A stretch of 64,000 bases of DNA, from NCBI RefSeq assembly GCF_016862195.1, contig NZ_BOMM01000003.1, positions 1 through 64,000 on the forward strand, given 5' to 3'. The notes beneath the pieces were generated by a model. That model did no database searches. It saw only the letters and a program-made list of their open reading frames with translations, and was not told the origin of the DNA. A program made the position numbers and the translations under genes. Origin of the DNA: Paractinoplanes ferrugineus. GTDB taxonomy: Bacteria > Actinomycetota > Actinomycetes > Mycobacteriales > Micromonosporaceae. Every line of letters begins with the position of its first letter. Position 1 is the first letter of the stretch. Positions 1-8,595 of the stretch are shown here, piece by piece.

Positions 1-50
1 CCGAGCCCATGAACAGGACCGAGCCCTGAACAGAACCGAGCCCTGAGTAA
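1..50. repeat. Imperfect ~17-bp tandem repeat
   Basis: Three imperfect copies of a unit beginning CCGAGCCC, at 1-18, 19-35 and 36-50, lie beyond the terminator of the tldDE operon. The unit is truncated in the third copy. No coding role is visible. Confidence 0.5.
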
Positions 51-85
51 AGAGGAACGCGAAGGGCCCCGACAACAGCGGTGCG

Positions 86-120
86 GACGCCGGCTGCCGT
101 GGAGGAGGGCAGCCGGCGTC
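86..120 (-). terminator. Stem-loop terminator of tldD-tldE
   Basis: Perfect 13-bp inverted repeat (GACGCCGGCTGCC at 86-98 against its complement at 108-120) with a 9-nt loop. It begins 5 nt beyond the tldE stop codon on the minus strand. No T-run follows, as is common for GC-rich actinobacterial terminators. Confidence 0.65.
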
Positions 121-125
121 GACGG

Positions 126-1742
126 TCAGCCGGAGGCGTTGCCGGTGAGGTTCCAGCTGGCCAGGTGCAAGGCGGGGGCGGCGAAGCGGATGCCGGGGAA
201 GTTGTCGGGGAGCAGGACGGTTTCGCTGCCGATGCCGCGCACCGCGCCGATGCCCAGCGCCTGGGGATAGGACTGGGTGAAGCGCATATTGCTGACGGCG
301 GCGGTCACCTCGCCGTCCTCGACGAGCCAGACGCCGTTGCGGGTCAGGCCGGTGATGATGAGGCTCTTCTGGTCGAGGACCCGGGTGTACCAGAAGTCGG
401 TGATCAGCAGGCCGCGCTCCATGCGGGCGACCAGCGGGCGGGCCGACTCGGCGGTGGGGCCGGCCGGGTCGGTCGCTGGGCCGGGGGTCGAGGTCTGGGC
501 GCGCGGAGAGGTCTGGGCACGCGGAGAGGTCTGGGCGCGCGGAGAGGTCTGGGCCCGGGAAGAGGTCTGGGACTGGGTCTGCGAAGAGCTCTGCGACGAG
601 GCCTGGGACTGGGTTTGGGAAGAGGCCGGGGCTGGGAGGGGAGTGGTGCCGGGCGGCGATGCTTCCAGGCGTAGGTGGGTGGTCATCGGGCCCCACGTGC
701 TGGAGGACTCGGAGGCGTGACCGGTTGACTGGGTGCCCACCTCGGCGGCTGAGCGGCGGTCGTGGGCCACCGCCTTGGTGACGCCGTCGCGGACCAGGAC
801 CAGGGACTGGCGGGGCGTGCCCTCGACGTCAAAGGGGAGGCCGGGGGCGGGCTCGCCGCGGCTGCCGAGGGGGTCGTCCACGATGGTCACGGACGGGTCG
901 AACTGTTCGACGCCGAGGTCGGCGAAGGACTGCTTCTGCGCGAACGTCTTGCCGTTGAAGCCGAAGTAGGCGAAGTTGCCGAGAATGTCGGCGACCGCCG
1001 TGGGCTCCAGCACCACCTCGTAACGGCCGGGTGGCAGCTCGACCGGGCGCTGACCGGCTCGGGCCTTGGCCGCGGCCCGCGCGCCGAGCACCGAGCCGTC
1101 GAGGTCGGCGAGTCGGCCGGCGGCCAGCCGGGCGACGCCGTCGGAGCCGTCCAGCCGGGCGATGCCGTCCATCGCGGCGTCGGCGGTGCGGCCCTCGACG
1201 GCCTGGCCGGCCGTGTTGGCGAACGCCGCGGAGGTGTAGACGGTGCGGCAGAAGCCGGCCGTCTCGAGACCGTCGGCGGCCCGCACGAAGTCGCGCACCC
1301 GTTCGGCCCGTTCGGCCGGGGTGGCCCGCGCGGTCGCCTCGTCGAAACCGAAGTCGAGGCCGGACCGGGGCCCGGAGCCATGGTAGCCGGCCGAGTGGTG
1401 CAGCGGGGTCGGCGCGGTGAGGCCGGGCCACGTCGGGTCGGCCGGGCTGACCCGGACCGCCGCGATCGTGCGCTCGACCAGGGTGTGCAGGCCGTCCGGC
1501 CCGGTGAGCGTGGTGGAGGCGCTCGCCGTGCGGCCGTCGAGGTGCAGCCGCAGCCGCACCGAGGTGGTCGCCTCGGCCACGTTCTGATGGATGGCCGAGT
1601 TGGCGAACCGGGTCAGGGCCTGGGCGTCGTGCTGCACCATGACCTCGGCCGCGGCGGCCGGGCCGGCCGCCGCGCGGACCAGTTCGATGACCCGGGCGGC
1701 CAGTTCCAGTTCGGCGCCCGTGCGGGCGATGTCGATGCTCAT
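126..1742 (-). CDS. tldE: TldE/PmbA-family metallopeptidase subunit
   Basis: 538-residue homologue of TldE/PmbA, the partner of TldD in a heterodimeric zinc protease known for degrading or processing small and modified peptides. It lacks the HExxxH zinc motif, as expected for the TldE side. The ATG at 1742 overlaps the tldD stop by 4 bp, so translation is coupled. Unusual: a low-complexity insert of about 75 residues (roughly residues 362-440), rich in Ser, Gln and Thr and containing tandem SPRAQT units, interrupts the C-terminal domain just before the conserved ITDFWYTRVLDQKS segment. The insert corresponds to an 18-bp DNA tandem repeat and is probably a disordered loop. A much longer upstream start in the same frame only reads antisense to tldD and is rejected. 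Confidence 0.85.
   Translation of the reverse strand: MSIDIARTGAELELAARVIELVRAAAGPAAAAEVMVQHDAQALTRFANSAIHQNVAEATTSVRLRLHLDGRTASASTTLTGPDGLHTLVERTIAAVRVSPADPTWPGLTAPTPLHHSAGYHGSGPRSGLDFGFDEATARATPAERAERVRDFVRAADGLETAGFCRTVYTSAAFANTAGQAVEGRTADAAMDGIARLDGSDGVARLAAGRLADLDGSVLGARAAAKARAGQRPVELPPGRYEVVLEPTAVADILGNFAYFGFNGKTFAQKQSFADLGVEQFDPSVTIVDDPLGSRGEPAPGLPFDVEGTPRQSLVLVRDGVTKAVAHDRRSAAEVGTQSTGHASESSSTWGPMTTHLRLEASPPGTTPLPAPASSQTQSQASSQSSSQTQSQTSSRAQTSPRAQTSPRAQTSPRAQTSTPGPATDPAGPTAESARPLVARMERGLLITDFWYTRVLDQKSLIITGLTRNGVWLVEDGEVTAAVSNMRFTQSYPQALGIGAVRGIGSETVLLPDNFPGIRFAAPALHLASWNLTGNASG
490..561. repeat. 18-bp tandem repeat inside tldE
   Basis: Four consecutive 18-bp units (core GAGGTCTGGGCGCGCGGA, with single-base variants) at 490-507, 508-525, 526-543 and 544-561, continuing as degraded units to about 615. 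In the coding frame each unit encodes six residues (SPRAQT-like). The unit length keeps the reading frame, so copy number can vary without breaking the gene. Confidence 0.8.
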
Positions 1743-3166
1743 CCGCGCACCCCCACGCGTACGTTGGTGAAGCGAGCCGGGGCCGCCGAATGGGCGGTGT
1801 GACCGACCTGGCCGGGTTGGCCCTTGCCGCAGTTCGGAATGCCGACCGGGGTGATCTCGGACGACAGCATGTCCATCGACTGCCAGAACTTCGGGCCGAT
1901 GCCGGTGTATGTCGGGTTGCGCAGCATGCGGCCGCGCTTGCCGTTCTTGATCTCGTAGCCGATCTCGCACCCGAACTGGAAGTTGAGCCGGCGGTCGTCG
2001 ATCGACCAGGACCGGTTGGTCTCCATGTAGATGCCGTCGTCGGTGGCCGCGATGATCTCGTCGAGGGTGTGCGGACCGGGCTCGAGGCCGACGTTCGTCA
2101 TCCGCACCATCGGCAGCCGGGCCCATCCGTCGGAGCGGACGCTGCCGGCGTAGTCGAGCCCGGCGACCGCGGCCGAGTCGCGCCCGGCCAGCACCCCCAC
2201 CCAGATGCCGTCGCGCACCGCGTCACGCTTGGCGGCGGGCGTGCCCTCGTCGTCGTAGCCGAAGCTGCCGAGGGCGCCGGGGATGGTCGGGTCGATCGTG
2301 ATGTTCATCAGCTCGGAGCCGTATCGCAGCGAGCCCAGCTTTTCCAGGTCGAGCCAGCTCGTGCCGGCGAACGCGGCCTCCCAGCCGAGGATGCGGTCGA
2401 GCTCGATGGCGTGCCCGACCGACTCGTGGATCTGCAGCGCGAGCTGGTCGGCTGCCAGGATCAGCGAGGTCTCGCCGGGCGGGCAGACCGGCGCGGTCAA
2501 CAGGGCGCGCGCCTCCTCGGCCATCCGCGGTGCGTTGGCCACCAGGTCGAGTTCCTCGATCAGCTCCCAGCCACGGGTGCCGTATTGCTGCCCGTAGGAC
2601 CGGCGCTGCACCTCGCCGTCGCCGAGCACGCTGGCGATCACGCCGCCGCCGCACTCGCGGATGTGCTGGTCGATGCGGTGGCCGTCGCTGGAGACGAACC
2701 ACTTGCGGGTGTCCCAGTTGGCGTAGTGCGCCTCGGCCTGGTCGGCGCCCGCCTCCTTGGCCGCGGTGGTGGCCCGCACCATCAGGTCACCCTTGTCGGC
2801 CAGCGGCACCGCCAACGGGTCGATGCGGCAGTCACTGGCCCAGCTGCCGCCACCGGCCCCGGCCGGCACCAGGTCGATCGGCGGCCCCGGCACGCCGGCG
2901 CTGGCCGCCGCGATCTGGGCCGCGCGCCGCCCGGCGGCGCGGGCGGCCGCGTCGGACAGGTCGGGCACCGCATAGAAGCCCCAGCTCGAGCCGACCAGGG
3001 CTCGAACGCCGAGACCGGCGCTCTCATCGGAACTGAGATCCTCGACATCCCCGTTACGGGCGCTCATCGACTCGGTGCGGCGCAGCATGATCCGCGCATC
3101 GGCATAACGCGCCCCGGCGTCCAGGGCGGCCTGCACCGCCGAGTACGCCTCATCGAAGTGGCTCAT
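1739..3166 (-). CDS. tldD: TldD-family zinc metallopeptidase
   Basis: 475-residue TldD. The zinc motif HESVGH is at residues 247-252 (family HExxxH), followed by the usual AIELDR context. TldD supplies the metal site of the TldD/TldE cytosolic protease. First gene of a two-gene minus-strand operon with tldE (ATGA overlap). The start is the ATG at 3166: a TAGGGT element lies 6 nt upstream and no Shine-Dalgarno sequence is present, so the transcript is probably leaderless. Length is normal for the family. Confidence 0.9.
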   Translation of the reverse strand: MSHFDEAYSAVQAALDAGARYADARIMLRRTESMSARNGDVEDLSSDESAGLGVRALVGSSWGFYAVPDLSDAAARAAGRRAAQIAAASAGVPGPPIDLVPAGAGGGSWASDCRIDPLAVPLADKGDLMVRATTAAKEAGADQAEAHYANWDTRKWFVSSDGHRIDQHIRECGGGVIASVLGDGEVQRRSYGQQYGTRGWELIEELDLVANAPRMAEEARALLTAPVCPPGETSLILAADQLALQIHESVGHAIELDRILGWEAAFAGTSWLDLEKLGSLRYGSELMNITIDPTIPGALGSFGYDDEGTPAAKRDAVRDGIWVGVLAGRDSAAVAGLDYAGSVRSDGWARLPMVRMTNVGLEPGPHTLDEIIAATDDGIYMETNRSWSIDDRRLNFQFGCEIGYEIKNGKRGRMLRNPTYTGIGPKFWQSMDMLSSEITPVGIPNCGKGQPGQVGHTAHSAAPARFTNVRVGVRG

Positions 3167-3178
3167 GTACCGACCCTA
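3167..3178 (-). promoter_or_regulatory. Leaderless -10 element of tldD
   Basis: Reading the minus strand, TAGGGT (3178-3173) is followed by 6 nt and then the tldD ATG. This matches the TAnnnT-to-start geometry typical of actinobacterial leaderless transcripts. Confidence 0.5.
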
Positions 3179-3198
3179 GGGGACCGGTACGACAATTC

Positions 3199-3348
3199 TC
3201 AGACCGGCGGAAGCAACTCTTCCGGATCGATGGTGGCGATGATCGGCTCGGTGAGGCGCAGGATCTCCCCGGCCTTGGTGGCCGACTCCTCCTGGTAGGT
3301 GCCGTCGACCAGCCGGTGGAGCTGAACTGTGCGGGCCGTGGGGTCGAA
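3199..3348 (-). pseudogene. Uma2 (DUF820)-like C-terminal remnant
   Basis: Immediately after the TAG stop of the S9 peptidase, the same frame stays open for 49 codons to a TGA at 3199-3201. The conceptual peptide contains FDPTARTVQLHRLVDG, KAGEILRLTEP and ATIDPEELLPP. These resemble the C-terminal end of Uma2/DUF820 endonuclease-like proteins, which are abundant in actinomycetes. No start codon, catalytic core or ribosome binding site is present, so it is probably a relic left by recombination that also removed the end of the peptidase. The family assignment is by eye. Confidence 0.4.
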
Positions 3349-5220
3349 CTATTGCGTGCCTGCGGTTCGCAGGAAGGCCAGCTCTTCGTCGAGTGTGGCC
3401 GCCGGGACCGAGTCGAAACCGGGCAGCGTCGCACCCACCAGCAGCAGGGGCCGGTCGCGGTCGGACTGGGCGGCGGCCTCGAGCAGGCTGTGGTGGGCGT
3501 AGACGTCGGCCACGTCGAGTCGATCGCCCAGGTAGCGCTCGGCGAACGGGGCCGGCAACTCGGCCCAGTCGGTCACCGGCCGGCGGGCCACGGCCCGGTG
3601 GAAGACCTCGGGCCGGCGCAGCACCGCCATCGCCGCGAGCCAGCCACCGAGCCCGCTGCCGAGCACCGACACCGACGAGAGGTCCAGGTCGGGATGCTTG
3701 CCGAGCAGCACGTGCAGGGCGTCGGCGTGATCGGTCAGGGCCACGTCCACGAGGCGCCGGTGCACGACCTTCTCGAAGCTGGGCGCGACCCCCGGCGTAC
3801 CCCGGCTGTCGACACTGACGACGGCGAAGCCGGAGTCGGCCCACCACTGCCGTTCCTGCCACGCGGCCGGGTCCGAGATCACCTGCTGATGGCCGGGGCC
3901 GTCGCCAAGGGTGACCAGTACCGGGATCTTCGATCCGCCCACGAAGCCGGCCGGGTAGAGCACGGCGGCGGGCAGTCGCCGGTCGGTGACGCGTTCGAAG
4001 GTCGGGCGCGGGTGGTAGGGCAGGGGTGCGGCGAAGTTACCGAGCGTGGCGACGCGGGCCTCGCCTCGCCACACGGTGTCGTCGACGACGAGTACGTCGC
4101 CGCCGGCGACGGCCCGATGCCAGCCGGGGGTCAAGCTGATCTTGCGGGCTTCCGCTCCGCCGCCGCCGCCGAGGGAGGTACGCACCCGGAAGACCGACTG
4201 GGTCGCCGGGTCGCCGTCGGTGCCCACGACCACGAGATCGGGCGCGCCGGACGGGGTGCCCTGACGCGGGAGCGTGCCGATGACCTGCCGGACGTAGAGG
4301 CCGGGTGGGGTGAGCAGGCTGCCGTCGGCGAACAGGCAGCGGGCGTCGAACCCGTCGTGGGCGAGTTCACCGCCGACCAGCACCCGGCCGTCCGGCAGAT
4401 GGCGCGGGGTGCCGTCGACCGGCTCGACCCAGCGGGCGTCGGCCAGTTCGGCGTGCACCTGGGTCTCGCCGGTGCGCGGGTCGATGGCCAGCACCAGGCC
4501 ATGCTGCTGGAGCCGGCGGAGCACGGTGATCAGCGGTCCACCGCCCTCGGCCCAGCGCACGTTGACCACATAGGGATAGGTCTCCCGGTCCCAGTGCACG
4601 TCCACCCAGCCCTCGTTGAGGTCGAGCAGGTGCAGGCTGGTCGCCGCGGCGGTGCGGGCGGCCAGGATCTGGTTTCCGTCGGGTGACCACCACCAGCCGC
4701 GCCGCCGGCCGAACTGGACCGCCGCCGGGTCGGGCACGCCCCAGGAGATGAGCCCGCCGTGCTCGCGCCAGGCGGTGCCGGGCTCGCCGGCCATCAACCG
4801 GTCGCCGCCGGGGCCGACCACCCGCAGCGCGGCCGAGCCGCCCGGCGTCACGTAGCCGATGTTGCGGCCGATCGGGTCGGGCCGGGGGTCCGACACCGGT
4901 TCATCGGTCGCCACCTCGGTGACGGTTCCGTCGATCAGGTCGGCGCGGAACAGGCGGCCGTCGCGGGCGAAGGCGGCGACGCGGGCGTCGCGATCAACGG
5001 CGTACGCGTCGATCGGTCCTTCGGCGATCTTGATTTCCGAAGCCAGGGGCACATTCAAGAGCCAGAGTGCCGGGTACGGGTCCTCGGGGCCGGCCGAGCG
5101 CAGGAACGTCACCCGGCTGCCGTCGCCGCCGACCGTGACGTCGCGCGGGGCTCCGTAGCTGAAGTGACCGGTGCGACCGGCGAGTCCGGGGTAGTCCACT
5201 GGTCCAGCATCGCTGATCAC
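3349..5220 (-). CDS. Truncated, probably inactive S9 (DPP-IV-type) peptidase
   Basis: 623 residues with a DPP-IV-like beta-propeller N-terminal part (GAPRDVTVGGDG..VTFLRSAGPEDPYPALWLL) and an alpha/beta-hydrolase C-terminal part. In the family the nucleophile sits in GWSxGG. Here the matching segment is LGSGLGGW, so the Ser position is Gly. The protein ends at AFLRTAGTQ, before the final segment that carries the catalytic His, so it is also about 45 residues short. The GTG start at 5220 fits the family N terminus. The same frame continues after the stop as a Uma2-like remnant. Most likely a decaying gene or a binding pseudo-enzyme; it is fully open apart from the truncation. Confidence 0.75.
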   Translation of the reverse strand: MISDAGPVDYPGLAGRTGHFSYGAPRDVTVGGDGSRVTFLRSAGPEDPYPALWLLNVPLASEIKIAEGPIDAYAVDRDARVAAFARDGRLFRADLIDGTVTEVATDEPVSDPRPDPIGRNIGYVTPGGSAALRVVGPGGDRLMAGEPGTAWREHGGLISWGVPDPAAVQFGRRRGWWWSPDGNQILAARTAAATSLHLLDLNEGWVDVHWDRETYPYVVNVRWAEGGGPLITVLRRLQQHGLVLAIDPRTGETQVHAELADARWVEPVDGTPRHLPDGRVLVGGELAHDGFDARCLFADGSLLTPPGLYVRQVIGTLPRQGTPSGAPDLVVVGTDGDPATQSVFRVRTSLGGGGGAEARKISLTPGWHRAVAGGDVLVVDDTVWRGEARVATLGNFAAPLPYHPRPTFERVTDRRLPAAVLYPAGFVGGSKIPVLVTLGDGPGHQQVISDPAAWQERQWWADSGFAVVSVDSRGTPGVAPSFEKVVHRRLVDVALTDHADALHVLLGKHPDLDLSSVSVLGSGLGGWLAAMAVLRRPEVFHRAVARRPVTDWAELPAPFAERYLGDRLDVADVYAHHSLLEAAAQSDRDRPLLLVGATLPGFDSVPAATLDEELAFLRTAGTQ

Positions 5221-5254
5221 GACGCCGTTGTGCCGGGCAAACCGGCAGCCCGGC

Positions 5255-5266
5255 TAAAGTGGCGCG
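5255..5266 (+). promoter_or_regulatory. Leaderless -10 element of mshB
   Basis: TAAAGT at 5255-5260 followed by 6 nt and the GTG start at 5267; no Shine-Dalgarno sequence is visible. Confidence 0.45.
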
Positions 5267-6169
5267 GTGACTGATGCCCTGCCCGCACGCCGTCTGCTGC
5301 TGGTGCACGCCCATCCCGACGACGAGGTCACCGGCACCGGTGCCACGATGGCCCACTACGCCTCGACCGGCGCCCACGTGACGCTCGTGACCTGCACTCT
5401 CGGCGAGGAGGGTGAGATCCACGTGCCGGCGCTGGCCCAGCTCGAGGCCCGGCAGGCCGACCAGCTCGGCGGCTACCGCCTGGTCGAGCTGTCCCGGGCC
5501 TGCGCCGCGCTCGGCGTCACCGACCACCGCTTCCTCGGCGGGCCGGGGCGCTACCGCGACTCCGGCATGATGGGGCTGCCGACCAACGAGCACCCGCGGG
5601 CGTTCTGGCAGGCCGACCTCGACGAGGCGGCCGGCCTGCTGCTCGAGGTCATCAAGGAGGTCCGGCCGCAGGTCATGATCACCTATGACGCGAACGGCTT
5701 CTACGGTCATCCCGACCACATCCAGGCGCACCGGGTGGCGATGCGGGCGGCCGAGCTGGCCGGCGCCGACGGGCCGGCGAAGATCTACTGGACGGCCATG
5801 CCGCTGAGCGTGCTGCGCGAGGGCATGGAGGCGTTCCGCGAGCTCGACGACAACCCGTTCGCGGACGTCGAGAAGGTGGAGGATCTTCCGTTCGGGCACA
5901 GCGACGAGGAGATCGCGGCCCGGATGGACGGCACCGACCACTACGACCGGAAGGTCGCGGCGATGCGCGCGCACGCCACCCAGATCCCCGACAACTCCTG
6001 GTTGTACGGCATCGCCGGGGACTTCGGCGGCGAGTTCATGGGCGTCGAGTACTTCCTGCTGGCCAAGGGCGAGCGCGGTCCCGGCGAGGGTCCGCACGAC
6101 TGGGAGAACGACCTGTTCAGCGGCCTGAGCCTGGGCGAGCCGACGGCCGCGGAGGCGGCCGCGATATGA
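5267..6169 (+). CDS. mshB: Mycothiol biosynthesis deacetylase MshB
   Basis: 300-residue LmbE/PIG-L-type zinc deacetylase. It removes the acetyl group from N-acetyl-glucosaminyl-inositol in mycothiol synthesis. Zinc ligands are visible in AHPDDE (residues 15-20) and GHPDH (H148 and H151). The MshB-specific [13 protein letters not shown] segment is present. GTG start at 5267, downstream of a leaderless-type -10 element. The next gene overlaps its stop by 4 bp. A mycoredoxin that uses mycothiol is encoded at 41.4 kb in the same window. Confidence 0.93.
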   Translation: MTDALPARRLLLVHAHPDDEVTGTGATMAHYASTGAHVTLVTCTLGEEGEIHVPALAQLEARQADQLGGYRLVELSRACAALGVTDHRFLGGPGRYRDSGMMGLPTNEHPRAFWQADLDEAAGLLLEVIKEVRPQVMITYDANGFYGHPDHIQAHRVAMRAAELAGADGPAKIYWTAMPLSVLREGMEAFRELDDNPFADVEKVEDLPFGHSDEEIAARMDGTDHYDRKVAAMRAHATQIPDNSWLYGIAGDFGGEFMGVEYFLLAKGERGPGEGPHDWENDLFSGLSLGEPTAAEAAAI

Positions 6170-6627
6170 CCGAGGTCCAAGCCCCCGCTCCGCGGCGGAA
6201 GTGGAGCTGGGAGCCGGTGATCGTCATCGGTGGCATCGTCGTCTCGATCCTGGCCGCCTTCGTCACCGGCGTGCTCGAGGTCCTGCTGACCCCGCTGCGC
6301 GCGGGGGACGTGCTGACGATCTGGCGCGGGGAGGCGATCGGTTCCGGCGGCGGCCCGCCGATCGGGCTGGCCATCCTGCTGGCGGTGGTGGCCAACTACG
6401 CGATCGCCTGGTTCGCCGTGAGCACTACCGCCAAGCGCTGGTCGCTCGGGCCGCCGTGGGCGCTCTGGACGATCCTGATGCTGTTCGCGGCCGGGACCCG
6501 AAGGAGCGAGGGTGACTACCTGATCGGCGGCAACGACTGGATCGCTCTGGTGACGATCCTGCTCGGCAGCCTGGCGTACGCGATCTTCTCGTACCGAATG
6601 ATCTTGAAGGGTTTTGCCCGGAACTGA
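6166..6627 (+). CDS. Small membrane protein downstream of mshB
   Basis: 153 residues with about four hydrophobic segments ([67 protein letters not shown]). The ATG overlaps the mshB TGA, so the two are translationally coupled. No catalytic motif is recognisable. Function unknown; linkage to mshB is the only clue. Confidence 0.75.
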   Translation: MTEVQAPAPRRKWSWEPVIVIGGIVVSILAAFVTGVLEVLLTPLRAGDVLTIWRGEAIGSGGGPPIGLAILLAVVANYAIAWFAVSTTAKRWSLGPPWALWTILMLFAAGTRRSEGDYLIGGNDWIALVTILLGSLAYAIFSYRMILKGFARN

Positions 6628-6756
6628 CAGCGGACTGCCAGGGTTCGTGGCCGAGCACAGGGCGCGTCATCCGCGAAGATGACCGGCGGATCGAACACCG
6701 GGGGTTCGCCCGGAGTTACGATCCCGAGCCACGAGTTCCTGTTCCGGGGAGGACGC

Positions 6757-7227
6757 ATGAGGCAGCAGCGCTGGTTCCCGCCCGTGTCGCTGGCGGTCGG
6801 GTTGTTCGCGATAAACGTGGTGGCCCGCCTGGTCATCCGCCTCGGGTTCAACGGCGACGACACGGCGGGCGACCGCGCGACGCTCGTCATGTTCGCGGTG
6901 CTCGGCCTGACCTTCGCGGTCTGGACGTTCCTGGCCTGCCAGCGCAAGCGCCCGAGCGCCTGGCTGCTGCCCGACCTGGTCTTCGGCGCCGTCGGCGGCC
7001 TTCTCCTGACCGTCCTGGTCGGACCGTTCATCAGTGGCAACGAGCCGTTCCAGGCCGGCGCCGGCGACTTCTTCGCCCAGGTCTGGCTCTACGCCGGCTT
7101 CGCGATCGTCGGCACGCTCATCGGCTACTGGCTGGCTGTCGCGCTCGGACGTGACTACCGCTCGCGTTCGCTGAAGGCCTACACCGAGCGCACCCGGGCC
7201 AAGCCGCGCAAGGTCGTCCGCCGCTAG
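6757..7227 (+). CDS. Four-TM membrane protein, function unknown
   Basis: 156 residues beginning at the ATG at 6757, chosen because GGGGAGG lies just upstream; a longer in-frame start at 6679 lacks one. Predicted membrane segments near the N terminus (VSLAVGLFAINVVARLVI), then TLVMFAVLGLTFAVWTFLA, LLPDLVFGAVGGLLLTVLV and VWLYAGFAIVGTLIGYWLA. A basic tail ends in KPRKVVRR. Its stop codon shares the sequence CTAG (7224-7227) with the stop of the convergent acetyltransferase. Confidence 0.7.
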   Translation: MRQQRWFPPVSLAVGLFAINVVARLVIRLGFNGDDTAGDRATLVMFAVLGLTFAVWTFLACQRKRPSAWLLPDLVFGAVGGLLLTVLVGPFISGNEPFQAGAGDFFAQVWLYAGFAIVGTLIGYWLAVALGRDYRSRSLKAYTERTRAKPRKVVRR

Positions 7228-8189
7228 CCGGTCGGCGCCTCGCGCGTCAGATAGGTGTGGTGGGTCGTGAAGCCGATCCGACCGTAGAGGCCGACGGCGG
7301 CAGTGTTGCGCTCCTCCACCTGAAGGTAGGCCCGGGTGCTTCCGCGCTGTGCCGCCCACTGCGCCAGGCCGCGCATCACCTGCTGGGCGATGCCGCGCCG
7401 GCGCGCGGCCGGAGCCGTCTGCAGCAGCGAGATGCCGAGCCACCGGTCGGGGCCGGTGACCGCGCCGCGGGCCACCGCGAGGAGGCTGCCGTCGGCGTCG
7501 CGGACATGGGCGAAGACCACTTCCGGTACGCCGGTGAGAATGCGCACGGCGGTCGGCGGCAGGGTGCCCTTGTGCTCGGCCACCATCGCGAACCAGTCGT
7601 CGCCGGGCGAGTCGGCCAACTCCACCGGGGGCAGCTCGGCGCGCGGCTCGATCCTGCCGAGCAACGGCCCGAGCAGGGCGGTCTGCACCAGGGTGAGCGG
7701 GCGGGCGGTCCAGCCGCGGGCATCGAGGGCGGCGTTCACCGGGGCGGCGAGCGGCATCGGTGCGTTGATCAACGGTCGCTGGCCATGTGCTTCGTACCAC
7801 TGGACGACGGCGTCGATCGCGGCCTCGAGGGTGCGGTCGGGGTCGCCGACGGCAAGCGCCGAGTTGGCCCGGCCGGTCCAGTTGCCGGCCGCCCGCAGGA
7901 TCCAGTGGCCGAGCCGGGACTGGACCGGGGCCGGCCAGGCATGGTTCGCGGCGAGCTCCAGAGCGACCACATCCGCAGCTGGGGGCCGGCGCGCCGGAGG
8001 CACCCGCTTGGCCCGGTGCACCTCGTGCAGCGGGACGCGGAGCGTGCCCTTGGAGGTGGCGATTGTGAGATCGGTCTCGGTCAGGTCGACGAGCTCCCCG
8101 AGAGCATCCGAATACAGGGTCCGATCCTGGGAAACGCCTACAATCCGACGCACTACTACCCGGTGTCCCACATCCTGTCGACGGAGCAC
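7224..8189 (-). CDS. GNAT-family N-acetyltransferase
   Basis: 321 residues. The N-terminal ~60 residues form a small beta-rich domain (RRIVGVSQDRTLYSDALGE). The C-terminal half is a GNAT fold: LLQTAPAARRRGIAQQVMRGL is the acetyl-CoA loop (R/Q-x-x-G-x-A), followed by RAYLQVEERNTAAVGLYGRIGF. Substrate unknown. GTG start at 8189 with a strong AAGGAGGTGA Shine-Dalgarno. Divergent from fdxA; the two stops of the convergent pair overlap in CTAG. Confidence 0.85.
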   Translation of the reverse strand: MLRRQDVGHRVVVRRIVGVSQDRTLYSDALGELVDLTETDLTIATSKGTLRVPLHEVHRAKRVPPARRPPAADVVALELAANHAWPAPVQSRLGHWILRAAGNWTGRANSALAVGDPDRTLEAAIDAVVQWYEAHGQRPLINAPMPLAAPVNAALDARGWTARPLTLVQTALLGPLLGRIEPRAELPPVELADSPGDDWFAMVAEHKGTLPPTAVRILTGVPEVVFAHVRDADGSLLAVARGAVTGPDRWLGISLLQTAPAARRRGIAQQVMRGLAQWAAQRGSTRAYLQVEERNTAAVGLYGRIGFTTHHTYLTREAPTG

Positions 8190-8271
8190 GTGTCACCTCC
8201 TTCGGCGGAGATACTAGGCTCTGCATTTGTCGCCGACTGTTCTCGCGGCGTGGCTTTGGAGGGAAAGACCC

Positions 8272-8595
8272 GTGACCTACATCATCGCTGAGCCGTGCGT
8301 CGATGTGCTCGACAAGGCATGCATCGAGGAATGCCCGGTCGACTGCATCTACGAAGGCAACCGGATGCTCTACATCCACCCCGATGAATGCGTTGACTGC
8401 GGGGCCTGCGAGCCGGTCTGCCCCGTGGAGGCGATCTTCTACGAGGACGACGTCCCGGAGCAGTGGAAGGACTACACCAACGCGAACTACGAGTTCTTCG
8501 AGGATCTCGGTTCGCCCGGTGGTGCTTCCAAGCTCGGCAAGGTCGACAAGGACGCTTCGTTCGTGGTGCAGCAGCCGCCCCGAGGCGAGCACTGA
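8272..8595 (+). CDS. fdxA: 7Fe ferredoxin FdxA
   Basis: 107 residues with the FdxA pattern: C9, C17, C21 (followed by Pro) and C25 in the first cluster, and [16 protein letters not shown] in the second, giving one [3Fe-4S] and one [4Fe-4S] centre in this family. Small cytosolic electron carrier. The GTG start at 8272 has GGAGGG upstream and gives the canonical [10 protein letters not shown] terminus. Its TGA overlaps the inferred dapC start. The fdxA-dapC order is common in actinobacteria. Confidence 0.93.
   Translation: MTYIIAEPCVDVLDKACIEECPVDCIYEGNRMLYIHPDECVDCGACEPVCPVEAIFYEDDVPEQWKDYTNANYEFFEDLGSPGGASKLGKVDKDASFVVQQPPRGEH

Noticed and set aside
126..2126. A 666-codon reading of the tldE frame starting at 2126
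   Set aside because: The extra N-terminal 128 codons are antisense-type Arg/Pro/His-rich sequence overlapping tldD; the ATG at 1742 gives a proper family N terminus.
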